From: Corynebacterium hylobatis
GTDB taxonomy: Bacteria > Actinomycetota > Actinomycetes > Mycobacteriales > Mycobacteriaceae
Assembly: GCF_003955685.1 (NCBI RefSeq)
Contig: NZ_RXHJ01000014.1
Span: 45,263-109,262 of the forward strand
DNA length: 64,000 nt
Reading direction: 5' to 3'
Positions 46,554-55,704 of this stretch are shown here, one piece after another. The first letter of the stretch is position 1. Every line of letters begins with the position of its first letter. The notes under the pieces were generated by a model. It saw nothing but the letters and a program-made list of their open reading frames with translations, was not told the DNA's origin and ran no database searches. The translations under genes were made by a program, and so were the position numbers.

Positions 46554-48086
46554 ATGGTGAACAACGACGCCGCCAAGCCCAACGACCTGCCCGAGAAGAT
46601 CCGCCACTACATCAACGGCGAGTTCGTCGACTCCATCGACGGCGATGAGTTCGATGTCCTGGACCCGGTCACCAACGAGAACTACATCAGGGCCGCCTCC
46701 GGCAAGCCCGCCGACATCGACGCCGCCGTCGCCGCCGCCAAGGAGGCCTTCGACAACGGCCCGTGGCGCCACATGCTCCCCCGCGAGCGCTCCCGTGTCC
46801 TGCACAAGATCGCCGACATCGTCGAGTCCCGGGAGGACACCCTCGCCGCCTGGGAGTCCTTCGACTCCGGCCTGCCGATCACCCAGGCCAAGGGACAGGC
46901 ACGCCGTGCCGCCGAGAACTTCCGCTTCTTCGCGGACCTCATCGTCGCCCAGATCGACGACACCTACAAGGTGCCCGGCCGTCAGGTCAACTACGTCAAC
47001 CGCAAGCCGATCGGCGTCGCCGGCCTGATCACCCCGTGGAACACCCCGTTCATGCTCGAGTCCTGGAAGCTCGCCCCGGCGATCGCCACCGGCAACAGCG
47101 TCGTCCTCAAGCCGGCCGAGTTCACTCCGCTGTCCGCACAGCTGTGGGCCGGCATCTTCGAGGAGGCAGGCCTGCCCAAGGGTGTGTTCAACCTCGTCAA
47201 CGGCTTCGGCGAGGAGGGCTACGCCGGCGACCCGCTGGTCAAGCACCCGGACGTGCCGCTGATCTCCTTCACCGGTGAGTCCCGCACCGGACAGATCATC
47301 TTCGGCAACGCCGCCCCGTACCTCAAGGGCCTGTCCATGGAACTCGGCGGCAAGTCCCCGGCGGTCGTCTTCGAGGACGCCGACCTGGAGGCCGCCATCA
47401 ACGCCACCGTCTTCGGTGTCTTCTCCCTCAACGGTGAGCGCTGCACCGCCGGCGCCCGCATCCTGGTCCAGCGCAGCGTCTACGACGAGTTCGTCGAGCG
47501 CTACGCAGCCCAGGCCAAGCGCGTCAAGGTCGGTCTGCCGTCCGACCCGGCCACCGAGGTCGGCGCCCTGGTCCACCCGGAGCACTACGACAAGGTCGTC
47601 TCCTACATCGAGATCGGCAAGTCCGAGGGCCGCCTCGTCGCCGGCGGCGAGCGCCCGGAGGGCTTCCCCGACGGCAACTTCGTCCAGCCCACCGTCTTCG
47701 TCGACGTCGACCCCTCCGCCCGCATCTTCCAGGAGGAGATCTTCGGCCCCGTCGTCGCCATCACCCCCTTCGACACCGAGGAGGAGGCACTCGAGCTGGC
47801 CAACAACACCCGCTACGGCCTGGCCGCCTACATCTGGACCTCCGACCTCAAGCGCGCCCACAACTTCGCGCAGAACGTCGAGGCCGGCATGGTCTGGCTG
47901 AACTCCAACAACGTCCGTGACCTGCGCACCCCCTTCGGTGGCGTCAAGGCCTCGGGTCTGGGCCACGAGGGCGGCTACCGCTCCATCGACTTCTACACCG
48001 ACCAGCAGGCCGTCCACATCAACCTCGGCGAAGTCCACAACCCGGTCTTCGGCAAGGCCGAGGACGCCGAGCTCATCGACGGCTAA
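46554..48086 (+). CDS. hpaE: 5-carboxymethyl-2-hydroxymuconate-semialdehyde dehydrogenase
   Basis: NAD-dependent aldehyde dehydrogenase of 510 residues acting on the ring-cleavage product of homoprotocatechuate. Motifs: LITPWNTPFMLESWKLAPAIATGNSVVLKPAEFTPL, the general base in LSMELGGKSPAVVFEDAD and the nucleophile Cys297 in NGERCTAGARIL. ALDH sequence alone would allow other substrates; the assignment rests on HpaE-like motifs and direct neighbours hpaD, hpaH and hpaI. The start is ATG at 46554, after AGGAG. Confidence 0.9.
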   Translation: MVNNDAAKPNDLPEKIRHYINGEFVDSIDGDEFDVLDPVTNENYIRAASGKPADIDAAVAAAKEAFDNGPWRHMLPRERSRVLHKIADIVESREDTLAAWESFDSGLPITQAKGQARRAAENFRFFADLIVAQIDDTYKVPGRQVNYVNRKPIGVAGLITPWNTPFMLESWKLAPAIATGNSVVLKPAEFTPLSAQLWAGIFEEAGLPKGVFNLVNGFGEEGYAGDPLVKHPDVPLISFTGESRTGQIIFGNAAPYLKGLSMELGGKSPAVVFEDADLEAAINATVFGVFSLNGERCTAGARILVQRSVYDEFVERYAAQAKRVKVGLPSDPATEVGALVHPEHYDKVVSYIEIGKSEGRLVAGGERPEGFPDGNFVQPTVFVDVDPSARIFQEEIFGPVVAITPFDTEEEALELANNTRYGLAAYIWTSDLKRAHNFAQNVEAGMVWLNSNNVRDLRTPFGGVKASGLGHEGGYRSIDFYTDQQAVHINLGEVHNPVFGKAEDAELIDG

Positions 48087-48137
48087 GCCCCCGCGGCGTC
48101 GAGAAGCACCACCCCACACCCCGAAAGGAACCCCACC

Positions 48138-49220
48138 ATGTCCGAGAACATCACCGCCCCCGACATCCTGCGCTGCGCCTACATGGAGATCGTCGTCACC
48201 GACCTCGCGGCCTCCCGCAAGTTCTACGTCGACACCCTGGGCCTCGTCGTCACCAAGGAGACCGAGGACCGCATCTACCTGCGCACCTTCGAGGAGTTCA
48301 TCCACCACAACCTGGTGCTGACCAAGGGCCCCGAGGCCGCAGTCGCCGCCTTCAGCTTCCGCGTCCGCTCCCCGGAGGACCTCGACCGCGCCGAGGAGTT
48401 CTACCGGGCCCGCGGCTGTGAGGTCCGCCGCAACAGGGACGGCTACGTCGACGGCATCGGCGACTCCGTCCGCGTCCAGGATCCGCTGGGCTTCCCCTAC
48501 GAGTTCTTCCACGAGGTCGAGCACGTCGAGCGTCTGGCCTGGGCCTACGACATCCACATCCCGGGCGCCCTGGTCCGCCTCGACCACTTCAACCAGATCA
48601 CCCCGGACGTGCCCACCGCAGTCGGGTACATGACTGACCTGGGTTTCCGCACCACCGAGGACATCCGCGACTCCGAGGGCACCGTCTACGCAGCCTGGAT
48701 GCGCCGCAAGCCGACCGTCCACGACACCGCCATGACCGGCGGCGACGGCCCGCGCATGCACCACATCGCCTTCGCCACCCACGAGAAGCACAACATCATC
48801 GCCATCTGCGACAAGCTGGGTGCCCTGCGCGAATCCGACCGCATCGAGCGTGGTCCGGGCCGCCACGGCGTCTCCAACGCCTACTACCTCTACCTGCGCG
48901 ACCCGGACGGCCACCGCGTCGAGATCTACACCCAGGACTACTACACCGGCGATCCGGACAACCCGGTCGTCAGCTGGGACGTCCACGACAACCAGCGCCG
49001 CGACTGGTGGGGCACCCCGGTCGTCCCGTCCTGGTACCGCGACGGCTCCCGCGTCCTGGACCTCGACGGCAACCTGGTCCCGCTGGTCGAGCGCACCGAC
49101 GCCTCCGAGCTGGAGGAGACCATCGGCGCCGACGGCTTCTCCTACACCCGTGCAGAAGAGGGCGAGGAATCCATGCCGGAGTGGAAGCAGGGCGAGTACA
49201 AGCTCGGCCACTCGCTCTAG
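48138..49220 (+). CDS. hpaD: 3,4-dihydroxyphenylacetate 2,3-dioxygenase (type I extradiol)
   Basis: Vicinal-oxygen-chelate extradiol dioxygenase of 360 residues. The predicted metal triad is His150 (LVRLDHFNQITPDV), His209 (RMHHIAFATH) and Glu262 (GHRVEIYTQDY). Second-sphere His195 (PTVHDTA) and Tyr252 also match. All five fall exactly five positions before the known residues of the Brevibacterium fuscum enzyme (155, 214, 267, 200, 257). It is therefore unlike the E. coli HpaD, which is a type III LigB-fold enzyme. GAAAGGAA precedes the ATG at 48138. Confidence 0.95.
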   Translation: MSENITAPDILRCAYMEIVVTDLAASRKFYVDTLGLVVTKETEDRIYLRTFEEFIHHNLVLTKGPEAAVAAFSFRVRSPEDLDRAEEFYRARGCEVRRNRDGYVDGIGDSVRVQDPLGFPYEFFHEVEHVERLAWAYDIHIPGALVRLDHFNQITPDVPTAVGYMTDLGFRTTEDIRDSEGTVYAAWMRRKPTVHDTAMTGGDGPRMHHIAFATHEKHNIIAICDKLGALRESDRIERGPGRHGVSNAYYLYLRDPDGHRVEIYTQDYYTGDPDNPVVSWDVHDNQRRDWWGTPVVPSWYRDGSRVLDLDGNLVPLVERTDASELEETIGADGFSYTRAEEGEESMPEWKQGEYKLGHSL

Positions 49221-49258
49221 TCAGAACCTGACACACCTAACCCAAGGAGAAGCGGAAC

Positions 49259-50044
49259 ATGTTGGATAAGGCGCAGATCACCGCCATCGCCGACGAGCTC
49301 GCGGAAGCGGACCGGACGCGGACGATGATCCCGCTGCTCACGCAGCGTTACCCGGAGATGACCGTGGAGGATTCCTACGCGGTCCAGAATGAGTGGATGC
49401 GACGGGGCGTGGCCGCCGGCCGCCGGCTCGTCGGACGCAAGATCGGCCTGACCTCCAAGGTCATGCAGGAGGCGACCGGCATCACGGAGCCTGATTACGG
49501 TGCGATCTTCGAGGACATGATCTTCGAGAACGGTTCCGTCATCGAACATGACCGCTTCTCCAGCGTGCGCATCGAGGTGGAGCTGGCCTTCGTGCTCAAG
49601 GATGAGCTCAAGGGCCCCAACGTCACGATCTTCGATGTCCTGCGCGCCACTGAGTATGTCGTCCCGGCGCTGGAGATCCTCGACTCCCGCATCGAGATGA
49701 AAGGCCGCACCATCGTCGACACCATCAGCGACAACGCCGCGATGGGCGCGATGGTCTACGGCGGCAACCCCGTCGCCCCGGACGCAGTCGACCTGCGCTG
49801 GATCTCCGCGCTGCTCTACCGCAACGAGACCATCGAGGACACCGGCGTCGCCGCGGCAGTCCTCAACCACCCGGCGATGGGTGTGGCATGGTTGGCCAAT
49901 AAGCTGCACGCCCACGACGACCACCTCTCGGCCGGCGACATCATCCTCGCAGGATCCTTCACCAAACCGATGTGGGTCTACCCCGGCGACACTGTCCACG
50001 CTGACTACGGAGATCTCGGAGCCATCACATGCCGATTCGTCTAG
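49259..50044 (+). CDS. hpaH: 2-oxo-hept-3-ene-1,7-dioate hydratase
   Basis: A 261-residue hydratase of the FAH-like HpaH/MhpD family. Motifs: GRKIGLTSKVMQEATGITEPDYGAIFEDMIFE, RIEVELAFVLKDELKGPNVTIFDVL, SRIEMKGRTIVDTISDNAAMGAMVYGG and LSAGDIILAGSFTKPMWV. It adds water to give 4-hydroxy-2-oxoheptanedioate for HpaI. It overlaps hpaI by 16 bases. Confidence 0.94.
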   Translation: MLDKAQITAIADELAEADRTRTMIPLLTQRYPEMTVEDSYAVQNEWMRRGVAAGRRLVGRKIGLTSKVMQEATGITEPDYGAIFEDMIFENGSVIEHDRFSSVRIEVELAFVLKDELKGPNVTIFDVLRATEYVVPALEILDSRIEMKGRTIVDTISDNAAMGAMVYGGNPVAPDAVDLRWISALLYRNETIEDTGVAAAVLNHPAMGVAWLANKLHAHDDHLSAGDIILAGSFTKPMWVYPGDTVHADYGDLGAITCRFV

Positions 50045-50823
50045 AACTTCCCCAGACCTTCCACAAGCTGATCCTTGAGCGCCAGGCCACCCAGGTGGGT
50101 CTGTGGGTGTGCTCGGGTTCGGCCACCGCCGCCGAGATCGTCGCCTCCTCCGGCTGCGACTGGGTGCTGGTCGACGGTGAGCACTCCCCCATCGGCCTGG
50201 AGTCCACCCTGGACATCCTGCGTGCCATGAACGCCTACCCGGCGGTGCCGGTCGTGCGTGTGCCGGTCAACGACACCGCACTGATCAAGCAGTTCCTGGA
50301 CCTGGGTGCGCAGAACATCATGGTCCCGATGGTCCACACCGTCGCCGACGCGGAGAAGGCCGCCGCCGCCATGCACTACCCGCCGCGCGGTGTGCGCGGT
50401 GTCGGCAGCGCCCTGGCCCGTTCCGCCCGCTGGAACCGCGTCGAGGGTTACCTGCAGAACGGTTCCGATCACGTCAGCCTCACCGTCCAGGTCGAGTCGG
50501 CGGAGTCCGCGGAGAACGCCGAGGCCATCCTCGCGGTCGAGGGTGTCGACGCTGTCTTCATCGGCCCCTCCGACCTGGCCGCCTCCATGGGCCTGCTCGG
50601 CCAGCAGAACCACGAGGATGTGGTCGCCCACGTCCTCAACACCATCAGGGCGGCGAACGCGGCCGGCAAACCGGTCGGAGTCAACGCCTTCAACAACGAA
50701 CAGGCCCAGCAGTACATCGACGCCGGCGCGGACTTCGTCGCCGTCGGCGCGGATGTCCAGCTGCTGGCCGCCTCCACCGCCGCACTCGCCGAGAAGTTCG
50801 GCGCCTACAACACGAAGGGGTGA
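50029..50823 (+). CDS. hpaI: 4-hydroxy-2-oxoheptane-1,7-dioate aldolase
   Basis: Metal-dependent class II aldolase of 264 residues. HpaI-type motifs are GLWVCSGSATAAEIVASSGCDWVLVDGEHSP, LGAQNIMVPMVHTVADAEKAAAAMHYPPRGVRGVGSALARSARWNRV and VDAVFIGPSDLAASMG. It splits the C7 hydroxy-oxo-diacid to pyruvate and succinate semialdehyde. Overlap with hpaH and eight-base spacing to the next gene indicate one transcript. Confidence 0.95.
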   Translation: MPIRLELPQTFHKLILERQATQVGLWVCSGSATAAEIVASSGCDWVLVDGEHSPIGLESTLDILRAMNAYPAVPVVRVPVNDTALIKQFLDLGAQNIMVPMVHTVADAEKAAAAMHYPPRGVRGVGSALARSARWNRVEGYLQNGSDHVSLTVQVESAESAENAEAILAVEGVDAVFIGPSDLAASMGLLGQQNHEDVVAHVLNTIRAANAAGKPVGVNAFNNEQAQQYIDAGADFVAVGADVQLLAASTAALAEKFGAYNTKG

Positions 50824-50830
50824 CCCCAAG

Positions 50831-52303
50831 ATGACCGTCAATATTGAGGAACTGCTCGCCAAGGTGCCCACCGGTCTGCTGATCGGTGACAGCTGGCGCG
50901 ACGCCGGCGCAGGAGAGACCTTCACCGTCGAGAACCCCGCCACCGGGGAGACCATCGCCACCCTGGCCTCGGCCACCTCCGACGACGCGATGGCCGCACT
51001 CGACGCCGCGTGTGCGGTCCAGGATGAGTGGGCGCGGACGTCGGCACGCGAGCGCTCCGACATCCTGCGCCGTGCCTTTGACCTGGTTCACGAACGCGCC
51101 GAGGAATTCGCCACGCTGATGACCCTGGAGATGGGCAAGCCCATCGCCGAGGCCCGCGGCGAGGTCACCTACGGCGCGGAGTACCTGCGCTGGTTCTCCG
51201 AGGAGGCCGTGCGCGACTACGGCCGCTACGCCCCCACCCCGGAGGGCAACCTGCGGATGATCACCGTGCGCAAACCCGTCGGGCCCTGCCTGCTGATCAC
51301 CCCGTGGAACTTCCCGCTGGCCATGGCCACCCGCAAGATCGCCCCGGCGGTTGCCGCGGGCTGCACCATGGTGCTCAAGCCGGCGAAGCTCACCCCGCTG
51401 ACCTCCCAGTACTTCGCGCAGACCATGCTCGATGCCGGTCTGCCGGCGGGTGTGCTCAACGTGGTGTCCTCCTCCAGTGCCTCCGGCATCTCCTCGCCGA
51501 TCATGGCGGACCCGCGCCTGCGCAAGGTCTCCTTCACCGGTTCCACCCCGGTGGGCAAGACCCTGATGAAGGCCGCGGCGGACAATGTGCTGCGCACCTC
51601 CATGGAACTCGGCGGCAACGCCCCGTTCCTGGTCTTCGCCGACGCCGATCTGGATGAGGCCGTCGAAGGTGCGATGGGCGCGAAGATGCGCAACATCGGC
51701 GAGGCGTGCACCGCCGCGAACCGTTTCATCGTCCACGAGTCCGTCGCTGAGGAGTTCGCCGCGAAGTTCGCCGAGCGCATCGCGGACCTCACGGTGGGTA
51801 ACGGCCTCGACGAGGGTGTCACCGTCGGTCCACTGGTCGAGGAGAAGGCCCGGGATTCCGTGGCCTCGCTTGTCGACGACGCCCTGGCTTCCGGTGCCCG
51901 CGCCGTGGCAGGCGGGAAGAAGGTCGACGGCCCGGGGTATTTCTACGAGCCGACCGTGCTCATCGACGTGCCGGCGGATGCGCGCGTGGTGCAGGAGGAG
52001 ATCTTCGGCCCCGTCGCCCCGGTGATCACCTTTAACACCGAGGAGGAGGCGATCAAGCTGGCGAATTCCACCGAGTACGGCCTGGCCTCCTACGTCTTCA
52101 GCGGTGACCCGAACCGGATGTGGCGTCTGTCGGACGGCCTCGAGTTCGGCCTCATGGGCTTCAACTCCGGCGTCATATCCAATGCCGCGGCACCGTTCGG
52201 TGGCGTCAAACAGTCCGGCCTCGGCCGTGAGGGTGGGGCTGAGGGCCTGGACGAGTACACCACCGTCCAGTACATCGGCATCCGGGACCCCTACAAGAAG
52301 TAG
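50831..52303 (+). CDS. gabD: Succinate-semialdehyde dehydrogenase
   Basis: Aldehyde dehydrogenase of 490 residues with the SSADH/GabD-type stretch LMTLEMGKPIAEARGEVTYGAEYLRWFSEEA, LITPWNFPLAMATRKIAPAVAAGCTMVLKPA, TSMELGGNAPFLVFADADLDEAVEGAMGAKMRNIGEACTAANR (nucleophile Cys293) and the C-terminal PFGGVKQSGLGREGGAEGLDEY. It oxidises the aldolase product to succinate, closing the pathway to the TCA cycle. It is the last gene of the run, followed by a terminator. Confidence 0.92.
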   Translation: MTVNIEELLAKVPTGLLIGDSWRDAGAGETFTVENPATGETIATLASATSDDAMAALDAACAVQDEWARTSARERSDILRRAFDLVHERAEEFATLMTLEMGKPIAEARGEVTYGAEYLRWFSEEAVRDYGRYAPTPEGNLRMITVRKPVGPCLLITPWNFPLAMATRKIAPAVAAGCTMVLKPAKLTPLTSQYFAQTMLDAGLPAGVLNVVSSSSASGISSPIMADPRLRKVSFTGSTPVGKTLMKAAADNVLRTSMELGGNAPFLVFADADLDEAVEGAMGAKMRNIGEACTAANRFIVHESVAEEFAAKFAERIADLTVGNGLDEGVTVGPLVEEKARDSVASLVDDALASGARAVAGGKKVDGPGYFYEPTVLIDVPADARVVQEEIFGPVAPVITFNTEEEAIKLANSTEYGLASYVFSGDPNRMWRLSDGLEFGLMGFNSGVISNAAAPFGGVKQSGLGREGGAEGLDEYTTVQYIGIRDPYKK

Positions 52304-52320
52304 TCCCAGGTAGTTCCAGG

Positions 52321-52366
52321 ATCCGGGTGCGGGCCGTGCGTGGCCTGCGCCCGGATTTTGTGCTTT
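52321..52366 (+). terminator. Terminator of the homoprotocatechuate gene cluster
   Basis: A 15-bp stem (ATCCGGGTGCGGGCC with GGCCTGCGCCCGGAT, two G-U pairs) with a six-base loop and then TTTTGTGCTTT. It lies 18 bases past the gabD stop and separates the following aldehyde dehydrogenase. Confidence 0.88.
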
Positions 52367-52476
52367 CCAGGCCGAAGTTGGCCGGGATCTCCCCGGGTCC
52401 CGATCACCCCGCCTACTTCGCCTGAGCGCGAAATCACCTATCTTTGCGTAAGACCCGTCACAACAAGGAGTGAGAC

Positions 52477-53904
52477 ATGACCCAGGCAACGATCGAGGCC
52501 TTCACCTCCGTCGAGAAGCTTCTCGACGCCGTGCGCGACCCCGCCGGCCGGCCCATCCACGACCCGGCCACCGGTGAGCTCATCGCCCACGCCCCCGAGC
52601 ACACCGTTGCCGACCTGGAGGCCGCCGTGCAGCGCGCCGTCGACGCGAAGCAGCAGTGGGCCGGGCTGAGCGACAAAGAACGCCGCGATTTTCTCCTGCG
52701 TCTGGCCGACACCATCGACACCGTCGCCGAACCCCTGGCCCAGCTGCTCTCACGGGAACAGGGCAAACCCCTCAACGGACCAGGCGCCCGCTTCGAGGTC
52801 GGTGCCTGTGCCGCCTGGCTGCGCGCCACCGCCTCCTTCGACCTCGACGAACAGACCCTGGTCGACGACGGCGAGACCCACGCCGTCCTCAACTACCGCC
52901 CCCTCGGTGTCGTCGGTGCCATCGGGCCGTGGAACTGGCCGATGATGATCACCATCTGGCAGATCGCCCCCGCCCTGCGCATGGGCAACACGGTCGTGGT
53001 CAAACCCTCCGAATACACCCCCCTGTCCGTCCTCGCCCTGGTGCATGTCCTCAACACCGTCCTGCCCGGCGGGGTGCTGAACATCGTCTCCGGCGATGGT
53101 GGGGTCGGTGCCGCCCTGGGCACCCACGAAGACATCGCCAAGATCATGTTCACCGGTTCCACCGCCACCGGCCGGAAGATCATCGAGGCCTCCGCCGGCA
53201 CCGTCAAGCGCCTGACCCTGGAACTGGGCGGCAACGACGCCGGCATCATCCTCGACGACGTCGACCCGCAGGCCATCGCCGAGGACGTGTTCTGGGGTGC
53301 GTTCATCAACACCGGCCAGACCTGTGCCGCCCTCAAGCGCCTGTATGTCCCCGACGCGATCTACGACCGGGTTGTCGAGGCCCTGGCCGAGGTCGCCGAA
53401 GCCATGCCCATGGGCGTGGGCCTGGACGAGGACAATGTGCTCGGCCCGCTGCAGAACAAGGCCCAGTACGACATCGTCGCCGACCTGGTCCAGGCCGCGA
53501 AGGATTCCGGGGCCCGCATCGTCACCGGCGGTGATCCCGACCAGAACCAGCCGGGGTTCTTCTACCCCACCACCCTGGTCGCCGACATCGAACCGGACAA
53601 CCCGCTGGTCATCCAGGAGCAGTTCGGGCCTGCGCTGCCGATCATCCGCTACCACGATGTGGAGGAGGCCATCGCCCACGCCAACAGCCTCGATGTCGGC
53701 CTCGGTGCCTCGGTGTGGTCGGCGGACACGGCGCGTGCCCGTCAGGTCGCGGCACGTCTGGAGGCCGGCACAGTGTGGATCAACAAGCACGGTGCGGTGG
53801 ACCCGCGGATCCCCTTCGGCGGGATCAAGGGCTCCGGCTACGGTCTGGAGTTCGGGGTGGAGGGCCTCAAGGCCCTCGGCGTCCCGCAGGTCATCAGCGG
53901 GTGA
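52477..53904 (+). CDS. Aldehyde dehydrogenase of unknown substrate
   Basis: A 475-residue ALDH with IGPWNWPMMITIWQIAPALRMGNTVVVKPSEYTPL, LTLELGGNDAGIILDDVD, the nucleophile Cys283 in NTGQTCAALKRLYV and PFGGIKGSGYGLEFGVEGL. It belongs to a branch different from hpaE and gabD nearby. Its own promoter is implied by the upstream terminator, and ACAAGGAG precedes the ATG. A role in making the arylacetate from an arylacetaldehyde is possible but only by proximity. The 3' end overlaps the converging DUF454 gene by 11 bases. Confidence 0.87.
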   Translation: MTQATIEAFTSVEKLLDAVRDPAGRPIHDPATGELIAHAPEHTVADLEAAVQRAVDAKQQWAGLSDKERRDFLLRLADTIDTVAEPLAQLLSREQGKPLNGPGARFEVGACAAWLRATASFDLDEQTLVDDGETHAVLNYRPLGVVGAIGPWNWPMMITIWQIAPALRMGNTVVVKPSEYTPLSVLALVHVLNTVLPGGVLNIVSGDGGVGAALGTHEDIAKIMFTGSTATGRKIIEASAGTVKRLTLELGGNDAGIILDDVDPQAIAEDVFWGAFINTGQTCAALKRLYVPDAIYDRVVEALAEVAEAMPMGVGLDEDNVLGPLQNKAQYDIVADLVQAAKDSGARIVTGGDPDQNQPGFFYPTTLVADIEPDNPLVIQEQFGPALPIIRYHDVEEAIAHANSLDVGLGASVWSADTARARQVAARLEAGTVWINKHGAVDPRIPFGGIKGSGYGLEFGVEGLKALGVPQVISG

Positions 53905-54298
53905 CCTCCTCCTCATGCTTCTGCAGCTCGGGTGTGCCCTTCGGCCGGAGCGTGAGGATGTGCACCGTGACCATGGATGCGATGACCGGCAGCACGATGG
54001 CGGGGATCGTGCGGCCGGACCAGAACAGGAATGCGCAGGTCAGCACAATGCTGAACCACAGCATGCCCACCGTCCGCAGCTTGTGCGCGCGGGTCATCTC
54101 CTTGTTGTAGTAGTTCGAGATGTACTCCCCCAGCACCGGGTGGTTGACCAGGTAGGTGTGCAGGCGCTCCGAACTGCGGGCGAAGAGGAAGGCGGAGAGC
54201 AGCAGGAAGGGGGTGGTCGGCAGCACCGGGAGGAAGATACCCAGCACGCCGAGGACGAGACTGATCCCGCCGACGGTGATGAACAACAGCCGGATCAT
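53894..54298 (-). CDS. DUF454 (YbaN) family membrane protein
   Basis: A 134-residue protein with three hydrophobic helices and the DUF454 start LLFITVGGISLVLGVLGIFLPVLPTTPFLLLSAFLFARSSERLHTYLVNHPVLGEYISNY. The family has no established function. The ATG overlaps the stop of the MOSC gene (ATGA), so they are translated together. Confidence 0.88.
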   Translation of the reverse strand: MIRLLFITVGGISLVLGVLGIFLPVLPTTPFLLLSAFLFARSSERLHTYLVNHPVLGEYISNYYNKEMTRAHKLRTVGMLWFSIVLTCAFLFWSGRTIPAIVLPVIASMVTVHILTLRPKGTPELQKHEEEVTR

Positions 54299-54942
54299 GC
54301 GAGCAGCCTGAGCATCCGCTGGTGGTACATCTCGGGCATGCAGGCGGCGTCGACCACACGCCGGGCGGCCTCCTTGTCCCCCTGCGCGGCGCGGAAGGCG
54401 GTGAGCATGTCGACGTCGTGGGAGGGGGTGCCCAGAAGCGCGATCTCATCGCCCGCGCTGATCCGCCCCGGGACGGCGACCCTGAAATAGGCGCCGCAGT
54501 ACCCCCGCCGACTGAACTTCCGCACCCAGCCGGGTTCACCCACCCAGCCAGCGAAGGTGCGGCAGGGTTGGCGCACCACGGAGACCTCCAGTTCGGCGGT
54601 GCCGATGCGCACCCGCTGGTTGATCAGCACGCGCGACAGGTCCCAGCCGGTGACGGTGAGGTTCTCCCCGAAGGCACCGTTGTCGAAGGTGCGGCCCAGC
54701 TCAGCGCCCCAGTGGTCCAGTTCCGCACGCTCGAAGGCGTAGACCGCCTTCTGCGCTCCCCCGTGGTGTTTCACATCCCCGATCAGGTCCCCGGCGACAC
54801 CCGAGCCGTCGCCGTAACTGGGGCCGGGCGCGGCGACGTCGATGGACGGCCGGGGTTGCTTGTCGATGCCGCTCAACCTTTCGGCCCCACCCGGATCGGG
54901 GCGGGGGACGGCAATATTTGTGGAGAGGACCCGGAAAACCAT
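54295..54942 (-). CDS. MOSC domain protein
   Basis: A 215-residue protein with the YiiM-type MOSC layout: GDVKHHGGAQKAVYAFERAELDHW, FGENLTVTG, the conserved cysteine in VRQPCRTFAGW and GYCGAYFRVAVPGRISAGDEI. MOSC proteins handle sulfur for molybdopterin or reduce N-hydroxylated compounds with molybdenum cofactor. No other molybdenum gene is nearby. Confidence 0.9.
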   Translation of the reverse strand: MVFRVLSTNIAVPRPDPGGAERLSGIDKQPRPSIDVAAPGPSYGDGSGVAGDLIGDVKHHGGAQKAVYAFERAELDHWGAELGRTFDNGAFGENLTVTGWDLSRVLINQRVRIGTAELEVSVVRQPCRTFAGWVGEPGWVRKFSRRGYCGAYFRVAVPGRISAGDEIALLGTPSHDVDMLTAFRAAQGDKEAARRVVDAACMPEMYHQRMLRLLA

Positions 54943-55025
54943 AACAACCAGGTTAATTGTTTTGTAGGTTTAGGGGAACAGGAAGGTTCGGGAAGAAAAC
55001 GAGTTTTGGGGAAGGGGTGGTGCGG

Positions 55026-55655
55026 GTGACTGTCCGTCGCGCCGCGCTCACGGGCTTCGCCCTGATCCTCCTGTTGGGTATCCTCGTCGAGATCGTCGCC
55101 GCGAGGTTCTTCTCGCCTTCCTACGACTGGATCCGCAACACCGTCAGCGATCTCGGGGTGACCACCTGCACGACGCTGCACAACTATTACGGTGCGGTTG
55201 AGCTGTGTTCGCCGGCGCATGCCTGGGTGAACGCCAGCATGGCAGTTGGCGGACTGGCGATGATCGGCCTGGCCACGGTCCGTGTACATACCGCCGGCTT
55301 CGACCGTTTCGCTGGTCTGTCCTGGGTGGTGGCCGGTGTGAGCACCCTCGCCATGGCCCTGGTGCCCCAGGATGTCAGCCCGGAGCTGCATGCCTTCGTC
55401 TCAATCCCCCAGCTGGTGGCTCTACCCCTGGCGGTCTTCATCGGCTCCCTGAAATACCGGGGTGTCATCGGTGGCGCCGGCCGGGTGGTCGGTGCGGTGG
55501 GGCTGGGGGCCGGTCTCTGGCTGCTTCTCGACGTCAGCGTCTACACCCACGCCGGCCTCCTTGAGCGGATGATCCTCTGGCCCGCCTTCCTCTGGGCTGT
55601 CTTCGTCTCCGCCTTCGGGCGCCTGCGGGAGCGCAGGCTGCTGGCAGTGGCCTGA
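55026..55655 (+). CDS. DUF998 family membrane protein
   Basis: A 209-residue protein with six hydrophobic helices and the DUF998 motif SYDWIRNTVSDLGVTTC followed by HAWVNASMAVGGLAMIGL. The function is unknown. The start is GTG at 55026, eight bases after GGAAGGGG; the open frame continues upstream to 54957 without better support. Confidence 0.8.
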   Translation: MTVRRAALTGFALILLLGILVEIVAARFFSPSYDWIRNTVSDLGVTTCTTLHNYYGAVELCSPAHAWVNASMAVGGLAMIGLATVRVHTAGFDRFAGLSWVVAGVSTLAMALVPQDVSPELHAFVSIPQLVALPLAVFIGSLKYRGVIGGAGRVVGAVGLGAGLWLLLDVSVYTHAGLLERMILWPAFLWAVFVSAFGRLRERRLLAVA

Positions 55656-55685
55656 GCCCCGTCAGTCTGGATGACCGACGGGGCT
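55655..55685. terminator. Bidirectional terminator between DUF998 and secreted-protein genes
   Basis: AGCCCCGTC (55655-55663) pairs with GACGGGGCT (55677-55685) between two converging genes. There is no long T-run on either side, so it is a moderate candidate. Confidence 0.55.
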
Positions 55686-55704
55686 CTGGTGTGCAGCTGG
55701 GATA

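Noticed and set aside
46503..49211. 902-codon open frame antisense to hpaE and hpaD
   Set aside because: Same shadow effect of strong C-ending codon bias; no motifs, and two clear enzymes are on the opposite strand.
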